This document shows, piece by piece, positions 1 through 10,262 of a DNA stretch of 64,000 bases. The notes below the pieces were generated by a model. That model worked only from the letters and a program-made list of their open reading frames with translations. It made no database searches and was not told the DNA's origin. The stretch spans positions 4,087,001 through 4,151,000 of the forward strand of contig NZ_BLPI01000001.1 in NCBI RefSeq assembly GCF_019649015.1, read 5' to 3'. The DNA is from Agarivorans litoreus (lineage in GTDB: Bacteria; Pseudomonadota; Gammaproteobacteria; Enterobacterales; Celerinatantimonadaceae). The translations under genes and the position numbers were made by a program. Numbering within the stretch: the stretch's first letter is position 1; every line of letters begins with the position of its first letter.

Positions 1-546
1 TGGCCGTCATTAGGTTTAGTGCATGGGATGCGTATTGCCGATGATGTTGAGCGAAATATTGGGCGATTTAAGCAAATAGCTAAAGAGACCTTCTTCCGCA
101 ATTGGCAAGATATGCGCTTATGGCATAACGATCCTGACTGTGTGACCTTAAATAATATCCCTAACCAACAGACCGATGATGACGCTTACAACTGGCATCG
201 TGTGAGTTTATTGGCTAGCAGCGGGCTAGTGTTCTCTGGCGATCGTCTAACAGAGCTTGACGATGCACAGGCTAGCGTATTAAGTGTTTTAGAGAAAAAC
301 CAAGCAGACGCTGCCCGTTTTGCTGATTTTAGCTTGCAGCATGCTAAGCAATATCAAAACCAGCAGTTAGTTCGCCAATATTGGTTTAACTGGGACGAGC
401 ACAATAGTGTGAATATAGAGCTAAGTTTAGATCAGCAGTGGCAAGTTTTATGGGCAGATAAGCGCTTTGTTAGTAAGCAAACGGATAAGGGGTTAGCGGT
501 TTGTTTAGCACCAAATAGCGCCGTGGTATTTGAAAAGAAAGTCTAA
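1..546 (+). CDS. alpha-galactosidase-like glycoside hydrolase, C-terminal part
   Basis: The reading frame is open from base 1, so this is the 3' end of a gene that starts outside the window; about 181 codons are visible. The segment GMRIADDVERNIGRFKQIA followed by a block ending in LWHNDPDC resembles the end of the catalytic barrel of GH36/GH-D clan alpha-galactosidases, where a similar 'RI..DV' and 'NDPDC' pair occurs. The last 80 residues look like the small beta-rich C-terminal domain of such enzymes. The usual reaction is release of terminal alpha-galactose from oligosaccharides. The catalytic residues lie upstream and cannot be checked. It could equally be another family of the same clan. 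The next gene is convergent and only about 20 bases away, with no clear terminator between them. Confidence 0.6.
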   Translation, partial: WPSLGLVHGMRIADDVERNIGRFKQIAKETFFRNWQDMRLWHNDPDCVTLNNIPNQQTDDDAYNWHRVSLLASSGLVFSGDRLTELDDAQASVLSVLEKNQADAARFADFSLQHAKQYQNQQLVRQYWFNWDEHNSVNIELSLDQQWQVLWADKRFVSKQTDKGLAVCLAPNSAVVFEKKV

Positions 547-567
547 ATGAAGTGGTGGGATTAGGGT

Positions 568-1110
568 TTAGTATTTAAACTCTAAGCCCACTGAAAAATT
601 ACTATCGCCATAACCAGGGATATCGTGGCTAGAGATAATAGTTCGCATCGACATTTGTTCGTTTAGTGGTGCCACAAATCCTAAGCCGACCGCAATATCA
701 GTTTTATCAACCAAATAGGACATTTGACGTTGACCAAGGCTATGGTAAACAGAGTCTTCATGTAGCTGGTTATATACAGAATATTTGGGGTCGTAGATGT
801 GACTAAACAGTTCAAGTCTAAAGCCGCTAAATGGTGTTTGTACCACTGGTACTGCTACCATGTCATAAAGCTCCGAATCAGAAAAGTAACTATTAGTTAG
901 GGTCGGCGAGAAATCGGTGTCTTGATAGGCTTTTTCAAAAATTTCACCCAACACAGCAAATTGCTCGGTACTAAGTCGCAGCAGTGAAGAAGGGCGTAGG
1001 TTTTGAAACTCATAGGTGGCGTAACACTTTGGCGAAAAACACAACACCGCAGCGACAGCGAAGCATGCTGCTGTACCTATCGACCCTTTGGTGTGTTGAC
1101 GCATTTTCAT
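568..1110 (-). CDS. exported hypothetical protein, possible outer-membrane protein
   Basis: I do not recognise this family. The protein is about 180 residues. From the ATG at 1110 (or 1104) it begins with a basic stretch and a hydrophobic segment (TAACFAVAAVLCF) ending in a CYA-like signal peptidase site, so it is probably exported. The mature part is rich in aromatic and polar residues, and the chain ends in GLEFKY; alternating short beta-like segments near the end (DIAVGLGFVAPL, NFSVGLEFKY) suggest a small beta-barrel or periplasmic protein. A further in-frame ATG at 1131 would add seven residues but makes a poorer signal peptide. It stands alone, convergent with the glycoside hydrolase and downstream of sbcB on the same strand. 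Confidence 0.6.
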   Translation of the reverse strand: MKMRQHTKGSIGTAACFAVAAVLCFSPKCYATYEFQNLRPSSLLRLSTEQFAVLGEIFEKAYQDTDFSPTLTNSYFSDSELYDMVAVPVVQTPFSGFRLELFSHIYDPKYSVYNQLHEDSVYHSLGQRQMSYLVDKTDIAVGLGFVAPLNEQMSMRTIISSHDIPGYGDSNFSVGLEFKY

Positions 1111-1186
1111 TTGTATTACTTTACCTTCCATGAACAGTGTTGATTATAACTTAGGCTGCCAAATAAAATAGTATTTTGTTCACGTT

Positions 1187-2599
1187 TTAAAGATTTTCTA
1201 TGTAGTTATAGAGACTTTTTAGTATATGTGTTTTATAGGTATCATTTTGATACTGAGCGAGTAGCATTTCTAACTCTGGAAATACTTGCGCAACTTGTTC
1301 GGTTATTGAGGCTTGTCGATGTGCTTGCCACTGCTGTAACTCACTTTCATTTAAACACTCAGGATAATTACGTGCCTTGTAACGCAGGATTAACTGGTTG
1401 AGCCTTGGATCACTAAATTGAAACTGTTGTTTACTAATCAGGTTGGGGTCGCTGGAACGTAATACTTGCATAAGGTTTTTATCGGCATTACCAATAAATC
1501 CATTGTATAAGGCAGTATCAGGGTTACTGTCTTGGTCAAACTCCCGCTCTATGGCAAACACTTGTGACAGCTTCTGTTCAACCTCAGCTTTGTTTTCTGC
1601 CAACAAGTCTAAACTTTGACGACATTGTGCTCGATCTAGGCCTAATTCTTCGGCTCGTTTCGGTGTTAGAGTGCTAGCTGGAGCGAGTACTGGGCATTTA
1701 TTAGTGTGAATAAGTTTTACAGGTATTGGCAGCTCATCGGCAGCCAGTTCACTACGTGCGGTATAAAGCCGTTGGTGGATTTCCTCTGCACTCAGTGACA
1801 GTAAAACACTGGCGTCTTTGTTTAAGTCGACCACTATCATGGCGTTTTTGTTAATAGGATGCCAAGCAATAGGCAATATCCAAGAGGCACAGCCTTGAGC
1901 TGCACCAAACATTCCCGATATGTGCACTAAAGGTTTGTTGTTGAGTAGATCAAATTGTTGAGCGACGGACTTTTTGTTTCGAAGATTTAGCAAATAATTG
2001 AATAGCTTCGGTTGCTTATCTTTAACCAACTTAGCCATGGCGATAGTTGCATATACATCTGATACTGCGTCATGGGCATTAGCATGGCTTAACCCGTTGG
2101 CGGCGGTGAGCAACTCGAGCCTAAAGCTAACTAAACCATCGTCAGTGGTTGGCCATTCAATACCCTCTGGCCTTAAGGCATAACACGCGCGAACCATGTC
2201 GATTAAATCCCAACGAGAATTACCATTCTTCCATTCACGCTCATAAGGGTCGAGAAAATTACGGTATAAGGTATAGCGAGTAACTTCATCATCAAAACGT
2301 ATGCTGTTATAGCCAACCCCACAGGTACCGGGTTGACTAAACGCATTATTGATCCGTTTTATGAAGTCACTTTCAATCAGGCCTTTTTTCATGGCTAGTT
2401 GTGGGGTAATTCCTGTCACCAAACAAGCTTGCGGGTGCGGTACGTAATCATTAGGCGGTTGACAAAACAGCTCGATGGGTTTGCCAACTGGATTTAAGTC
2501 CCAATCGGTGCGTATTGCAGCAAACTGACATGGGCGGTCTCGCCCTGGATGAACGCCAAATGTTTCGTAATCGTGAAATAAAAAAGTGTTGTCGCTCAT
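1187..2599 (-). CDS. sbcB: exodeoxyribonuclease I
   Basis: This is the 3'-5' single-strand DNA exonuclease used in recombination and mismatch repair. The protein is 470 residues, close to the 475 of the E. coli enzyme. The N-terminal DEDD exonuclease core is visible: HDYETFGVHPGRDRPCQFA at residues 9-27 (first two acidic ligands), GYNSIRFDDEVTRY near residue 100, and HANAHDAVSDVYAT near 175 (the HxxxxD of ExoIII motif). The SH3-like and helical C-terminal domains follow, with the typical ending KSLYNYI. It has its own ATG; the divergent dienelactone hydrolase starts about 250 bases away. No operon partner is evident. Confidence 0.96.
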   Translation of the reverse strand: MSDNTFLFHDYETFGVHPGRDRPCQFAAIRTDWDLNPVGKPIELFCQPPNDYVPHPQACLVTGITPQLAMKKGLIESDFIKRINNAFSQPGTCGVGYNSIRFDDEVTRYTLYRNFLDPYEREWKNGNSRWDLIDMVRACYALRPEGIEWPTTDDGLVSFRLELLTAANGLSHANAHDAVSDVYATIAMAKLVKDKQPKLFNYLLNLRNKKSVAQQFDLLNNKPLVHISGMFGAAQGCASWILPIAWHPINKNAMIVVDLNKDASVLLSLSAEEIHQRLYTARSELAADELPIPVKLIHTNKCPVLAPASTLTPKRAEELGLDRAQCRQSLDLLAENKAEVEQKLSQVFAIEREFDQDSNPDTALYNGFIGNADKNLMQVLRSSDPNLISKQQFQFSDPRLNQLILRYKARNYPECLNESELQQWQAHRQASITEQVAQVFPELEMLLAQYQNDTYKTHILKSLYNYIENL

Positions 2600-2851
2600 G
2601 TTACTAATTGGTCTTATCGCTTGCTAATTGGCTATCTAAGCTAACCATACCACAAAATCATAAAACTTCAGGTAGCTGCTCAGTTAAGCGTTTAGTTTAC
2701 AACCAGTTTAGGTGAGCTTAAGAGAGATGAATGTTAATGCTTAACATCAATAAATAATTGTTACTCGATAGTGCTTATTTGCAGCGCTTAAAAACTTTTC
2801 TACTACACTGAGCGTAATGCTTAAAGTGACCGCAACCTATAAGGATATACA

Positions 2852-3622
2852 ATGAAGACAATTACATTATTGGCAGGTTTAGCACTGTCCTTTAACATTC
2901 AGGCGGCTATGGTTAGCACAACCGTTACGCACACCATGGGGGATAAAAGCTTTGAATCAACCCTAGTATATGACGACGCTAAACAAGGATTACCTGCAGT
3001 GCTTATGGTGCCTAATTGGATGGGGCCTACCGAAGGCTCTTTGACTAAAGCGAAGAAAATAGCAGAAATGGGCTATGCGGTAATGATGGCTGACGTTTAT
3101 GGCACTGACGTAAGGCCAACCAATGGAGACGAAGCAAAGGTAGCGGCAACAGCCTTGCGTAGTGATCGCCAATTGCTGCGAGAGAGAACCAAAGCAGCTT
3201 TAGACGCAATGAAACGTAGCCTGCCTAAATCGGCAGATGCTTCAAAGGTTGCCGCGATTGGCTTCTGTTTTGGTGGTGGCGCAGTATTGGAGTTAGCACG
3301 AGCGGGTGAAGCGCTTGGTGGGGTAGTGTCATTTCATGGCAACTTAGATACACCAAATACTGAGGACGCTAAAAATATTCAAGCGCCCATCTTAGTATTG
3401 CATGGCGCTGTTGATCCCTTTGTTCCAGCTGAGCAAGTAAGCAATTTTGAAAAAGAAATGAACGCCGCAAAGGTTGATTGGCAATTGATCGCTTATGGCG
3501 GAGCGGTACATTCGTTTACTAATCCCGCGGCTAATAGAGTTGGTCAAGCAGAATACCACCCTAAAGTCGCCGCGCGCTCGTTTGTCGCGATGAACAGCTT
3601 TTTTAGTGAGTCATTTAAGTAG
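2852..3622 (+). CDS. exported dienelactone hydrolase family protein
   Basis: This is an alpha/beta hydrolase of 256 residues. It starts with a signal peptide (MKTITLLAGLALSFNIQA), so it should act in the periplasm. The nucleophile elbow GFCFGGG near residue 137 carries Cys, as in dienelactone hydrolases. The Asp lies in AVDPFVP and the His in GAVHSFTNP, completing a Cys-Asp-His triad. An AAGGAT ribosome site precedes the ATG, and a strong terminator follows at 3685-3713, so it is a single-gene unit. Members of this family are often annotated only as hydrolases; the natural substrate is not known from sequence. Confidence 0.88.
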   Translation: MKTITLLAGLALSFNIQAAMVSTTVTHTMGDKSFESTLVYDDAKQGLPAVLMVPNWMGPTEGSLTKAKKIAEMGYAVMMADVYGTDVRPTNGDEAKVAATALRSDRQLLRERTKAALDAMKRSLPKSADASKVAAIGFCFGGGAVLELARAGEALGGVVSFHGNLDTPNTEDAKNIQAPILVLHGAVDPFVPAEQVSNFEKEMNAAKVDWQLIAYGGAVHSFTNPAANRVGQAEYHPKVAARSFVAMNSFFSESFK

Positions 3623-3684
3623 TATTTTATATTTGACTAGGCTAATCCGCATAGCGAAACCCCAAATATAGCACCATCATAACT

Positions 3685-3713
3685 GCGTCTTCACATTGTG
3701 AAGACGTTTTTTT
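3685..3713 (+). terminator. intrinsic terminator after dienelactone hydrolase
   Basis: A perfect stem CGTCTTCAC / GTGAAGACG with a tiny loop is followed by seven T. Confidence 0.9.
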
Positions 3714-3848
3714 ATAAGGCTTGTTATTGCTATGAATTTAATGGGATTTTGGCTTTTAGGGCTAAGTTCTGTATTTAGTAAGCATTGCGCATTATAGTTA
3801 AATAATTCAATAAACAGCCTCGCGCTAATGGGGTTTCAAGGAAAGATT

Positions 3849-6800
3849 ATGTCGGTTGAGCAGTTGTTGTGGGTACTATTTGCCTTATTAAGCTTTATTA
3901 TGCTGCTGTTAAATCGACTTCGTAAAAGCAACCTAGAGAGTGTAAGTTTATTGCTCAGCTCTAGGAAAAGCATTCTAGTTATAGTGGCAATTTGTAGCGC
4001 TGCATTTGCCGTAATCGCTGCGATTACTGGCATAGGTTTGAAGCAACTTAAACATTATCAGCTCAATCAATTAGAAGAAGTTATTGGGTCTGTGCTTGAT
4101 ACTGCAGATGCTGGCATTGATGAATGGAAACAAGGTTGGCAATCGAAAGTTGATGCTATTGCTTTGGACCCAGCATTCCAGCATTTCTCTTACGTGCTTA
4201 TTGAATCTGAGCACAGTAAGGAAGGGCTACTTGCTAACCCGGCCTTAGAGAGTTTGCGTCAATCTATAGAAAATTACCGAACTGTTTTTGATGATTTAGG
4301 TTTTTTCATCATTTCTCGTGAGCGTATCAATATTGCTTCGATGCGCGATGAAAACCTAGGTGAAATAAATGTTATTACACGCCACTACCCTCATTTACTT
4401 AATCGGGTTTTTAAAGGCGAAACGGTGGTTATTCCGCCAATTCGCCCTGAAATCGTATTAGACGGTATGCAGCAAAACGGTTTTAAGAATGCTCCTTCAA
4501 CCATGTTTATTGCAGCTCCAATTAAAAATGGGGATGGCCTAGTTGTTGCCATTCTAACTTTACGTATGGATCCAGAGCGCGAATTTTCTCAATTACTAAA
4601 AGGGGCTCGAATTGGCAAGACAGGTGAAACCTACCTAGTTAGCCGTTCGGGGTACATGATTTCTCCGAGCAAATTTGAAGATGACTTAGTTCACTTAGGC
4701 TTGTTAGAACCTGAGCAATCATCAGTGTTGAATATCAAATTACAAGTACCAAGTTATACTCGTGAGCGACCAGAGTGGACAGAAAGCGGTTACGCTATTA
4801 TCGCCAAATCTAGCGGTTCTAATTTCCAAGGGTATTTAGATTATCGAGGTGTGCGAGTTGTGGGAGCGTGGCGCTGGGATGCGGATCTAGAAGTTGGCTT
4901 GGTTTATGAAATTGATCATGAAGAAGTCATGCAAGGTTATTTGCAGTTTCGTGATGTAGTGTTGTTAGTTCTGGGGTCTGCCTTAGCCTTCTGCGTCATT
5001 TTATTTGTATTGGTATTTGCCTTAGTGCGTAAAATTGACTTGAGATTAAGTGAATCGAAGCAAGAGCTAGAGCGACAAGTAGAACAACGTACCTTTGAAC
5101 TGAAAGAGCGCGAAAAAACCCTTTGGGATCTTTATGAATTCGCGCCAATTGCTTACGCTTCAGTAGATAAAGACGGTCATTTTTTGCAACACAATCAAAG
5201 TTTTGCTGAGCTAGTTGATGTTAACAGAGATGGCTTAACTGATTTGCTTCTTTACGATCTTGCTGAAGATTATGAGCATCGTGACAAGGCTAAAAAAATA
5301 CTAAGTGAAGCTTTTCAAGGACACAGCTTTAATGATGAAGTATTAAGTATATTTACTACCACAGGTCAGAAAAAAAATGTCAGCATAAATATAGTACCTA
5401 GCGTGGATGAAGAAGGCCTAATTAAGGTCGTGAAAGTATCATTAATTGATATGACTGAACGCTATCAAGCTCGCCAAGCTTTAGCTGATAACGAAGAGCG
5501 GATCCGCACTATTGTAGATACCATCGCCGACGGTATTGTGCTCATTGAGCAAACAGGCATTGTGCGCAGCTTTAGCCCCGCAGCCGAACAAATATTTGGT
5601 TATAGCGAAGCAGAAGTTGTGGGCAACAACGTGAAAATGTTAATGCCAAGCGATATTGCTGATCAACACGACCGGATACTAGCTGACTATAAACCCAAGA
5701 AAGAATCCTCGGTTATTGGTAATGAGCGAGAGGTATTTGGTGTACGTAAAAATGGTGAGCAGTTCCCCATGGAGCTGGCAGTTAAAGAAGTATTTTTAAA
5801 AGGACAACGTCACTTTACCGGGGTTGTGAGAGATATTACTGCCCGACGAAAAGCTCAGCAAAAACTTGCCGATAGTGAACGTCAGTTTAGAACCTTAACT
5901 AACAATTTGCAGTGTGTAGTTTATCGCATTCGCCTTAAAGAAGGCGAGTATCCAGAATGGTTATACATCAGTGAGCAAATAGAGGAGCAAACGGGATACC
6001 CCATCAGCGATTTTGTTGGGCCGCATCCAATTCGTCGTTATCAGGATCTGGTTCATCCTGATGACGCAGAAGAGAGTCTGGCGCGCGCCAGAACACTCAA
6101 TCAAAAAGGTGGGGCTATTTCTCAAGAGTTTCGCATAATTGATGCTTCTGGAAAAGTTAAATACATGCTGCAAAAGGCCTTTGTATCAATGGATGACGAA
6201 GGGCGGCCTGCTTATTCGGATGGTGCAATTTTTGACATTAGTGAAATAAAGCAGGTTGAAGCGCAGCTAAGGGAAAGTGAGGAACGATTAGACTCTGCTG
6301 CATCTGGTGCTGGTTTAGGCATGTGGGATTTCTACCCTCAAGAAGACCGAATTGAAGTTAATGCCATTTACGAAAGCATGTTAGGTTATGCCAAAGGAGA
6401 GCTGCGAGACGGCGATGGTCTTTGGGCTCGCCTTAAAGGTGACTCCGCGACTTGGACCAAATTGCTCCATCCAAGCGACGTAATAAGTAACCGAGAGAAG
6501 CTCGAGCAGCACTTGGCTGGCGAGAATGATGTGCTTCGCAATGAGATCCGCTTACGTTGTAAAAATGGTCAATATCGATGGATTCTAACTATCGGCCGAG
6601 TGTCCGAGCTTGACGAGCATGGCGAGCCGCTGCGTATTAATGGTATCCATGTTGATATTGAAGAAACCAAAAAGTTAGAAGCAGCCCTTAACGAAGCAAG
6701 AGCCTTAGCCGATAGTGCCAACCAAGCTAAAAGTGACTTCTTAGCTAATATGTCGCATGAGATCCGCACTCCAATGAACGCCATTATCGGTATGTCTTAT

Positions 6801-8927
6801 TTGGCACTAGAAACAGAGCTAGATAATAAGCAACGTAATTACATAGACAAAGTCCACCGCTCAGCAGAAGCCTTGCTTGGCATCATTAACGACATTCTCG
6901 ACTTTTCTAAGATCGAAGCAGGTAAGCTGGACATAGAAAAGATCGATTTTCGTTTAGAGGATATTCTCGATAATCTAGCTAATTTAGTGGGATTACGTGC
7001 AGAGCAAAAAAGTTTGGAGTTGCTATTTGATATTGACCCAAGCATCCCAACAGCATTAATTGGTGATCCCTTACGCCTAACCCAAATATTGGTTAATTTG
7101 TGTAATAACGCGGTTAAGTTTACTGAACAAGGCGTAGTGGTAGTAAAAATAGAAGCAAAACAGCAAGACAGGGAACAAGTCCAGTTGTACTTTTCGGTAA
7201 CCGATACCGGTATAGGTATGACGCCAGAGCAGCAAGCAAAGTTGTTTAAGCCTTTTTCACAAGCAGATAGTTCAACCACGCGTAAACATGGTGGTACGGG
7301 CTTAGGTTTGGCTATTTGTTTAAAACTGACTGAATTAATGGGCGGGAAAATAGCCTTAAGCAGTGAGCTAGGACAAGGCAGTTGCTTCTACTTTGAATTG
7401 CCTATGCAGATTCAAGAAAACGCGCAAACACTTCGCGATACTAATTCAGCACAACTTAGCAGCCTCAAAGCTTTGGTTGTGGATGACAATGCTAATGCTC
7501 GAGATATTACTCAACAAGTGCTAGAGAGTTTTGGCTTACAAGTTGAATCGGCCTCAAGCGGCAACGAAGCCATAACTTTGGTCCAGGAACATGCAAAAAC
7601 AACGGCCTTTGATATGGTCTTCATGGATTGGAAAATGCCAGAGATGGATGGCGTACAAACTGTCCAACATATTCAGGATCAGGGTTTTGACTTAGACGTA
7701 ATAATGGTGACTGCGTTTGGTCGTGACGAACTCACTAAAGAAGCTGAAGCGGTTAATATTGATGCGGTGTTAACTAAGCCTGTCACGCCGTCTCATTTGT
7801 TCGATACGATTGTGCAAGTACGTAAGATCGAAGTACTAGAACAAACACGTAGAGAAGCTCAGCAGCAAGGAGCCAACTTAGATATTGCTCAGTTACAGGG
7901 AGTAAATATTTTGGTCGCCGAAGATAACGACGTTAACCAAGAGCTGATTACCGAGTTGCTCGAATCCAACGGATTAAATTGCACTGTATGTGATGATGGC
8001 TCACAGGCTATTGAATACCTAAAAGAAAACAAGGTTGATGGGGTACTGATGGACTGCCAAATGCCGGTGATGGATGGGTACACAGCAACCAAAGTGATTC
8101 GATATCAGCTAGGTCTAAAAGAGCTGCCGATTATTGCGCTTACTGCAAATGCCTTGGCGGGAGATAGGGAGAAAGCGATTGAAGCAGGAATGAATGATCA
8201 CATTCCTAAGCCAATTAATGTGAATAGTTTGTTCAGCACGATGGCCAAATGGATTACGCCCGCTTCACCAACTGCGATTAATCAAAGTGGAGAATTAGCT
8301 AAGGTAGCTAATGAGCAAAACCTAGTGTTGCCAGAGGTTGATGGCTTAGATACCGAAGCTGGTTTGGCAAATGCTGCTGACAATAAAGCTTTATACCTGA
8401 AATTAATTGGTAAATTTGCCAGCGAAGAAAACACCCCTATGGAGGATTTAAATAGCGCTTATACTGAAGAACGTATTGGTGAGTTACAGCGAATGGCTCA
8501 TACCATAAAAGGTGTTACGGCTACGTTAGGCGCGCAAGCGGTGTCAGATTTAGCGGCAGTTGTAGAAAAGCAAGCCGAAGAAAATACAGTTCAGCCAAGC
8601 AGTATTGAAGCGCTAGGGAAGCAATTAATACCACTTCAACAAAGCTTACAGCAGTTTGTCTCCCAGATAGAAACAGCTGAAGTCGCAGAAGAGGGCGGTT
8701 CACAAAGTGTAAGTGAAGAAGAGTTATCGAGCTATCTACAGCAGCTTGCCCAACTACTTGATGACTTTGACGGCGAAAGTAACGATTATCTTGATAGCCA
8801 CGACTGTATTTTGCAAATCTTCCCGGCGCAGGCGAAAAAACTACAAATGCTTATTGAGGAATACGATTACGAAGCCGCTGGAGAAATTGTCCAAGAGATG
8901 CAGCAACAAGTGACTAAAAATGCCTAG
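3849..8927 (+). CDS. multi-PAS hybrid sensor histidine kinase
   Basis: This is a membrane sensor kinase of 1692 residues that can carry out a whole phosphorelay. I chose the ATG at 3849 (AAGGA seven bases before it) over the in-frame ATG at 3828. Order of parts, numbered from 3849: two hydrophobic segments within residues 1-65; a periplasmic dCache-like sensor to about 370; a membrane segment around 375-395; four PAS domains between about 420 and 945; HisKA with His970 (NMSHEIRTPMN); HATPase with GGTGLGLAI; receiver 1 (Asp1260, FMDWKMPEMDG); receiver 2 (Asp1402, LMDCQMPVMDG); an HPt domain with His1551 (AHTIKGV); then a tail of about 100 residues that I cannot assign. PAS2 resembles the FixL PAS but has Ser where FixL has its haem-ligand His. 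No response regulator gene is adjacent, so its output partner must be elsewhere. Confidence 0.93.
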   Translation: MSVEQLLWVLFALLSFIMLLLNRLRKSNLESVSLLLSSRKSILVIVAICSAAFAVIAAITGIGLKQLKHYQLNQLEEVIGSVLDTADAGIDEWKQGWQSKVDAIALDPAFQHFSYVLIESEHSKEGLLANPALESLRQSIENYRTVFDDLGFFIISRERINIASMRDENLGEINVITRHYPHLLNRVFKGETVVIPPIRPEIVLDGMQQNGFKNAPSTMFIAAPIKNGDGLVVAILTLRMDPEREFSQLLKGARIGKTGETYLVSRSGYMISPSKFEDDLVHLGLLEPEQSSVLNIKLQVPSYTRERPEWTESGYAIIAKSSGSNFQGYLDYRGVRVVGAWRWDADLEVGLVYEIDHEEVMQGYLQFRDVVLLVLGSALAFCVILFVLVFALVRKIDLRLSESKQELERQVEQRTFELKEREKTLWDLYEFAPIAYASVDKDGHFLQHNQSFAELVDVNRDGLTDLLLYDLAEDYEHRDKAKKILSEAFQGHSFNDEVLSIFTTTGQKKNVSINIVPSVDEEGLIKVVKVSLIDMTERYQARQALADNEERIRTIVDTIADGIVLIEQTGIVRSFSPAAEQIFGYSEAEVVGNNVKMLMPSDIADQHDRILADYKPKKESSVIGNEREVFGVRKNGEQFPMELAVKEVFLKGQRHFTGVVRDITARRKAQQKLADSERQFRTLTNNLQCVVYRIRLKEGEYPEWLYISEQIEEQTGYPISDFVGPHPIRRYQDLVHPDDAEESLARARTLNQKGGAISQEFRIIDASGKVKYMLQKAFVSMDDEGRPAYSDGAIFDISEIKQVEAQLRESEERLDSAASGAGLGMWDFYPQEDRIEVNAIYESMLGYAKGELRDGDGLWARLKGDSATWTKLLHPSDVISNREKLEQHLAGENDVLRNEIRLRCKNGQYRWILTIGRVSELDEHGEPLRINGIHVDIEETKKLEAALNEARALADSANQAKSDFLANMSHEIRTPMNAIIGMSYLALETELDNKQRNYIDKVHRSAEALLGIINDILDFSKIEAGKLDIEKIDFRLEDILDNLANLVGLRAEQKSLELLFDIDPSIPTALIGDPLRLTQILVNLCNNAVKFTEQGVVVVKIEAKQQDREQVQLYFSVTDTGIGMTPEQQAKLFKPFSQADSSTTRKHGGTGLGLAICLKLTELMGGKIALSSELGQGSCFYFELPMQIQENAQTLRDTNSAQLSSLKALVVDDNANARDITQQVLESFGLQVESASSGNEAITLVQEHAKTTAFDMVFMDWKMPEMDGVQTVQHIQDQGFDLDVIMVTAFGRDELTKEAEAVNIDAVLTKPVTPSHLFDTIVQVRKIEVLEQTRREAQQQGANLDIAQLQGVNILVAEDNDVNQELITELLESNGLNCTVCDDGSQAIEYLKENKVDGVLMDCQMPVMDGYTATKVIRYQLGLKELPIIALTANALAGDREKAIEAGMNDHIPKPINVNSLFSTMAKWITPASPTAINQSGELAKVANEQNLVLPEVDGLDTEAGLANAADNKALYLKLIGKFASEENTPMEDLNSAYTEERIGELQRMAHTIKGVTATLGAQAVSDLAAVVEKQAEENTVQPSSIEALGKQLIPLQQSLQQFVSQIETAEVAEEGGSQSVSEEELSSYLQQLAQLLDDFDGESNDYLDSHDCILQIFPAQAKKLQMLIEEYDYEAAGEIVQEMQQQVTKNA

Positions 8928-9005
8928 TAATTACTTGGGGCAGCAAGACTTGCTAGCCAAGTTCGGGTAGACTTTGCGCCAATTATTTTTACCTAGGGGA
9001 TAGTT

Positions 9006-10040
9006 GTGACTCAAACACTTACCATTACCAGACCGGATGATTGGCATCTTCACTTGCGCGATGGCGCTATGTTAGAGGTAGCAGCAAATGCTACCGCTAA
9101 GCACTTTTCTCGAGCCATCATCATGCCTAACCTAACCCCACCGGTTACTCAAGTTGCTGATGCTAATGCTTATTATCAGCGCATTAAACAGGCGCTTCCT
9201 GAGCAAAGCCAGTTTGAACCATTGATGACGCTTTATCTAACCGATGCCACTACCCCTGAAATAATCGCAGAAGCTGCGGCAAGTGGAATTGTTAAAGCAT
9301 GTAAGTTGTATCCAGCCAATGCAACGACTAACTCTGCCCATGGCGTAACCGACGTTGCCGCTCTTCGCCCTGTATTTGAAGCAATGGCAGAACATGGTTT
9401 GTTACTGTTGGTTCACGGCGAGGTGACTCACGCCGATATTGATATCTTTGATAGAGAAGCGGCATTTATTGACGCTCACATGCGTGGTTTGGTGGAATCG
9501 CTGCCTGATCTCAAAATTGTCTTTGAACACATCACTACCGCTGAAGCGGCCGAATTTGTAATGAATGCACCAGACAATGTAGCTGCAACCATTACGCCAC
9601 AGCATTTGATGTACAACCGTAATCATCTGCTAGCGGGTGGTTTACGTCCTCATAACTACTGTCTGCCGGTGCTTAAGCGTCAAACTCACCAAAAAGCTTT
9701 ACAGCAAGCAGTGGCTAGCGGTACCAAAAAAATATTCTTAGGAACGGATTCGGCTCCTCATGTTCAAGGGGCTAAAGAAAGTGCCTGTGGATGTGCGGGT
9801 TGTTACAGTGCACCTGCTGCGATTGAATTGTATGCCGAAATTTTTGAGCAACTAGGCATATTAGATAAACTTGAAGCCTTTGCTAGCTTTAATGGCCCAG
9901 ACTTTTATGGCCTACCAAGAAACACAGATACCATTACCTTGACCAAAGAAGCTTGGCAGGTGCCTGGTTCGGTAAAAGTTGATGGCGAAAACTTAGTGCC
10001 ATTCTTTGCTAACGAAACTTTAAACTGGCAAGTTAAATAG
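9006..10040 (+). CDS. pyrC: dihydroorotase (class II type)
   Basis: This enzyme closes carbamoyl-aspartate to dihydroorotate in pyrimidine synthesis in the cytoplasm. The 344 residues match the short bacterial PyrC form. Metal ligands are visible: DWHLHLRDG (His14, His16), the lysine that becomes carboxylated in [13 protein letters not shown] (Lys100), LVHGEV (His137), FEHITT (His175) and the Asp in LGTDSAPH. The start is GTG at 9006, with a weak AGGGG-type site before it. It is monocistronic and runs towards the minus-strand sRNA block that begins three bases after its stop. The window also holds pyrD, far away, as is usual in gammaproteobacteria. Confidence 0.96.
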   Translation: MTQTLTITRPDDWHLHLRDGAMLEVAANATAKHFSRAIIMPNLTPPVTQVADANAYYQRIKQALPEQSQFEPLMTLYLTDATTPEIIAEAAASGIVKACKLYPANATTNSAHGVTDVAALRPVFEAMAEHGLLLLVHGEVTHADIDIFDREAAFIDAHMRGLVESLPDLKIVFEHITTAEAAEFVMNAPDNVAATITPQHLMYNRNHLLAGGLRPHNYCLPVLKRQTHQKALQQAVASGTKKIFLGTDSAPHVQGAKESACGCAGCYSAPAAIELYAEIFEQLGILDKLEAFASFNGPDFYGLPRNTDTITLTKEAWQVPGSVKVDGENLVPFFANETLNWQVK

Positions 10041-10042
10041 GC

Positions 10043-10143
10043 AAAAAAAGAGCCCTTTGCTCTAGAGCAAAGGGCTTGCATAATCGTGTAATGTTTACAC
10101 AGCAATAGGTAACTAAACGCGTGACTAAGTTAGCGACTCAGTC
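10043..10143 (-). ncRNA. putative small RNA, copy A of three
   Basis: This is the first of three tandem minus-strand units. Read on the minus strand, the transcript begins near 10143 with hairpin GACTGAG/CTTAGTC. It then has an unpaired block conserved in all copies (GCGTTTAGTTACCTATTGC), a small hairpin GTGTAA/TTACAC, and a Rho-independent terminator with an 11-base-pair stem (AGCCCTTTGCT/AGCAAAGGGCT) followed by a T-run. A TATTTA -10 box lies at 10148-10153. Length is about 101 nt. No open reading frame of note is present. I do not recognise the family. Confidence 0.75.
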
Positions 10144-10181
10144 GATATAAATAATAACCACGCAGGACCAATCAGGCTATT

Positions 10182-10193
10182 ACCCAAATGGGT
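10182..10193. promoter_or_regulatory. 12-base palindrome upstream of sRNA copy A
   Basis: This perfect palindrome, ACCCATTTGGGT on the minus strand, is centred about 44 bases before the predicted start of copy A. It is embedded in a longer conserved block beginning TTTCACCC. The same element sits at the same distance before the other two copies, which fits an activator site. Confidence 0.6.
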
Positions 10194-10262
10194 GAAATTT
10201 AAAAGTTAATAAATTTCCCATATATTTTAATGCCTTGCATACTCCTCACTGTTTAACAAAGC

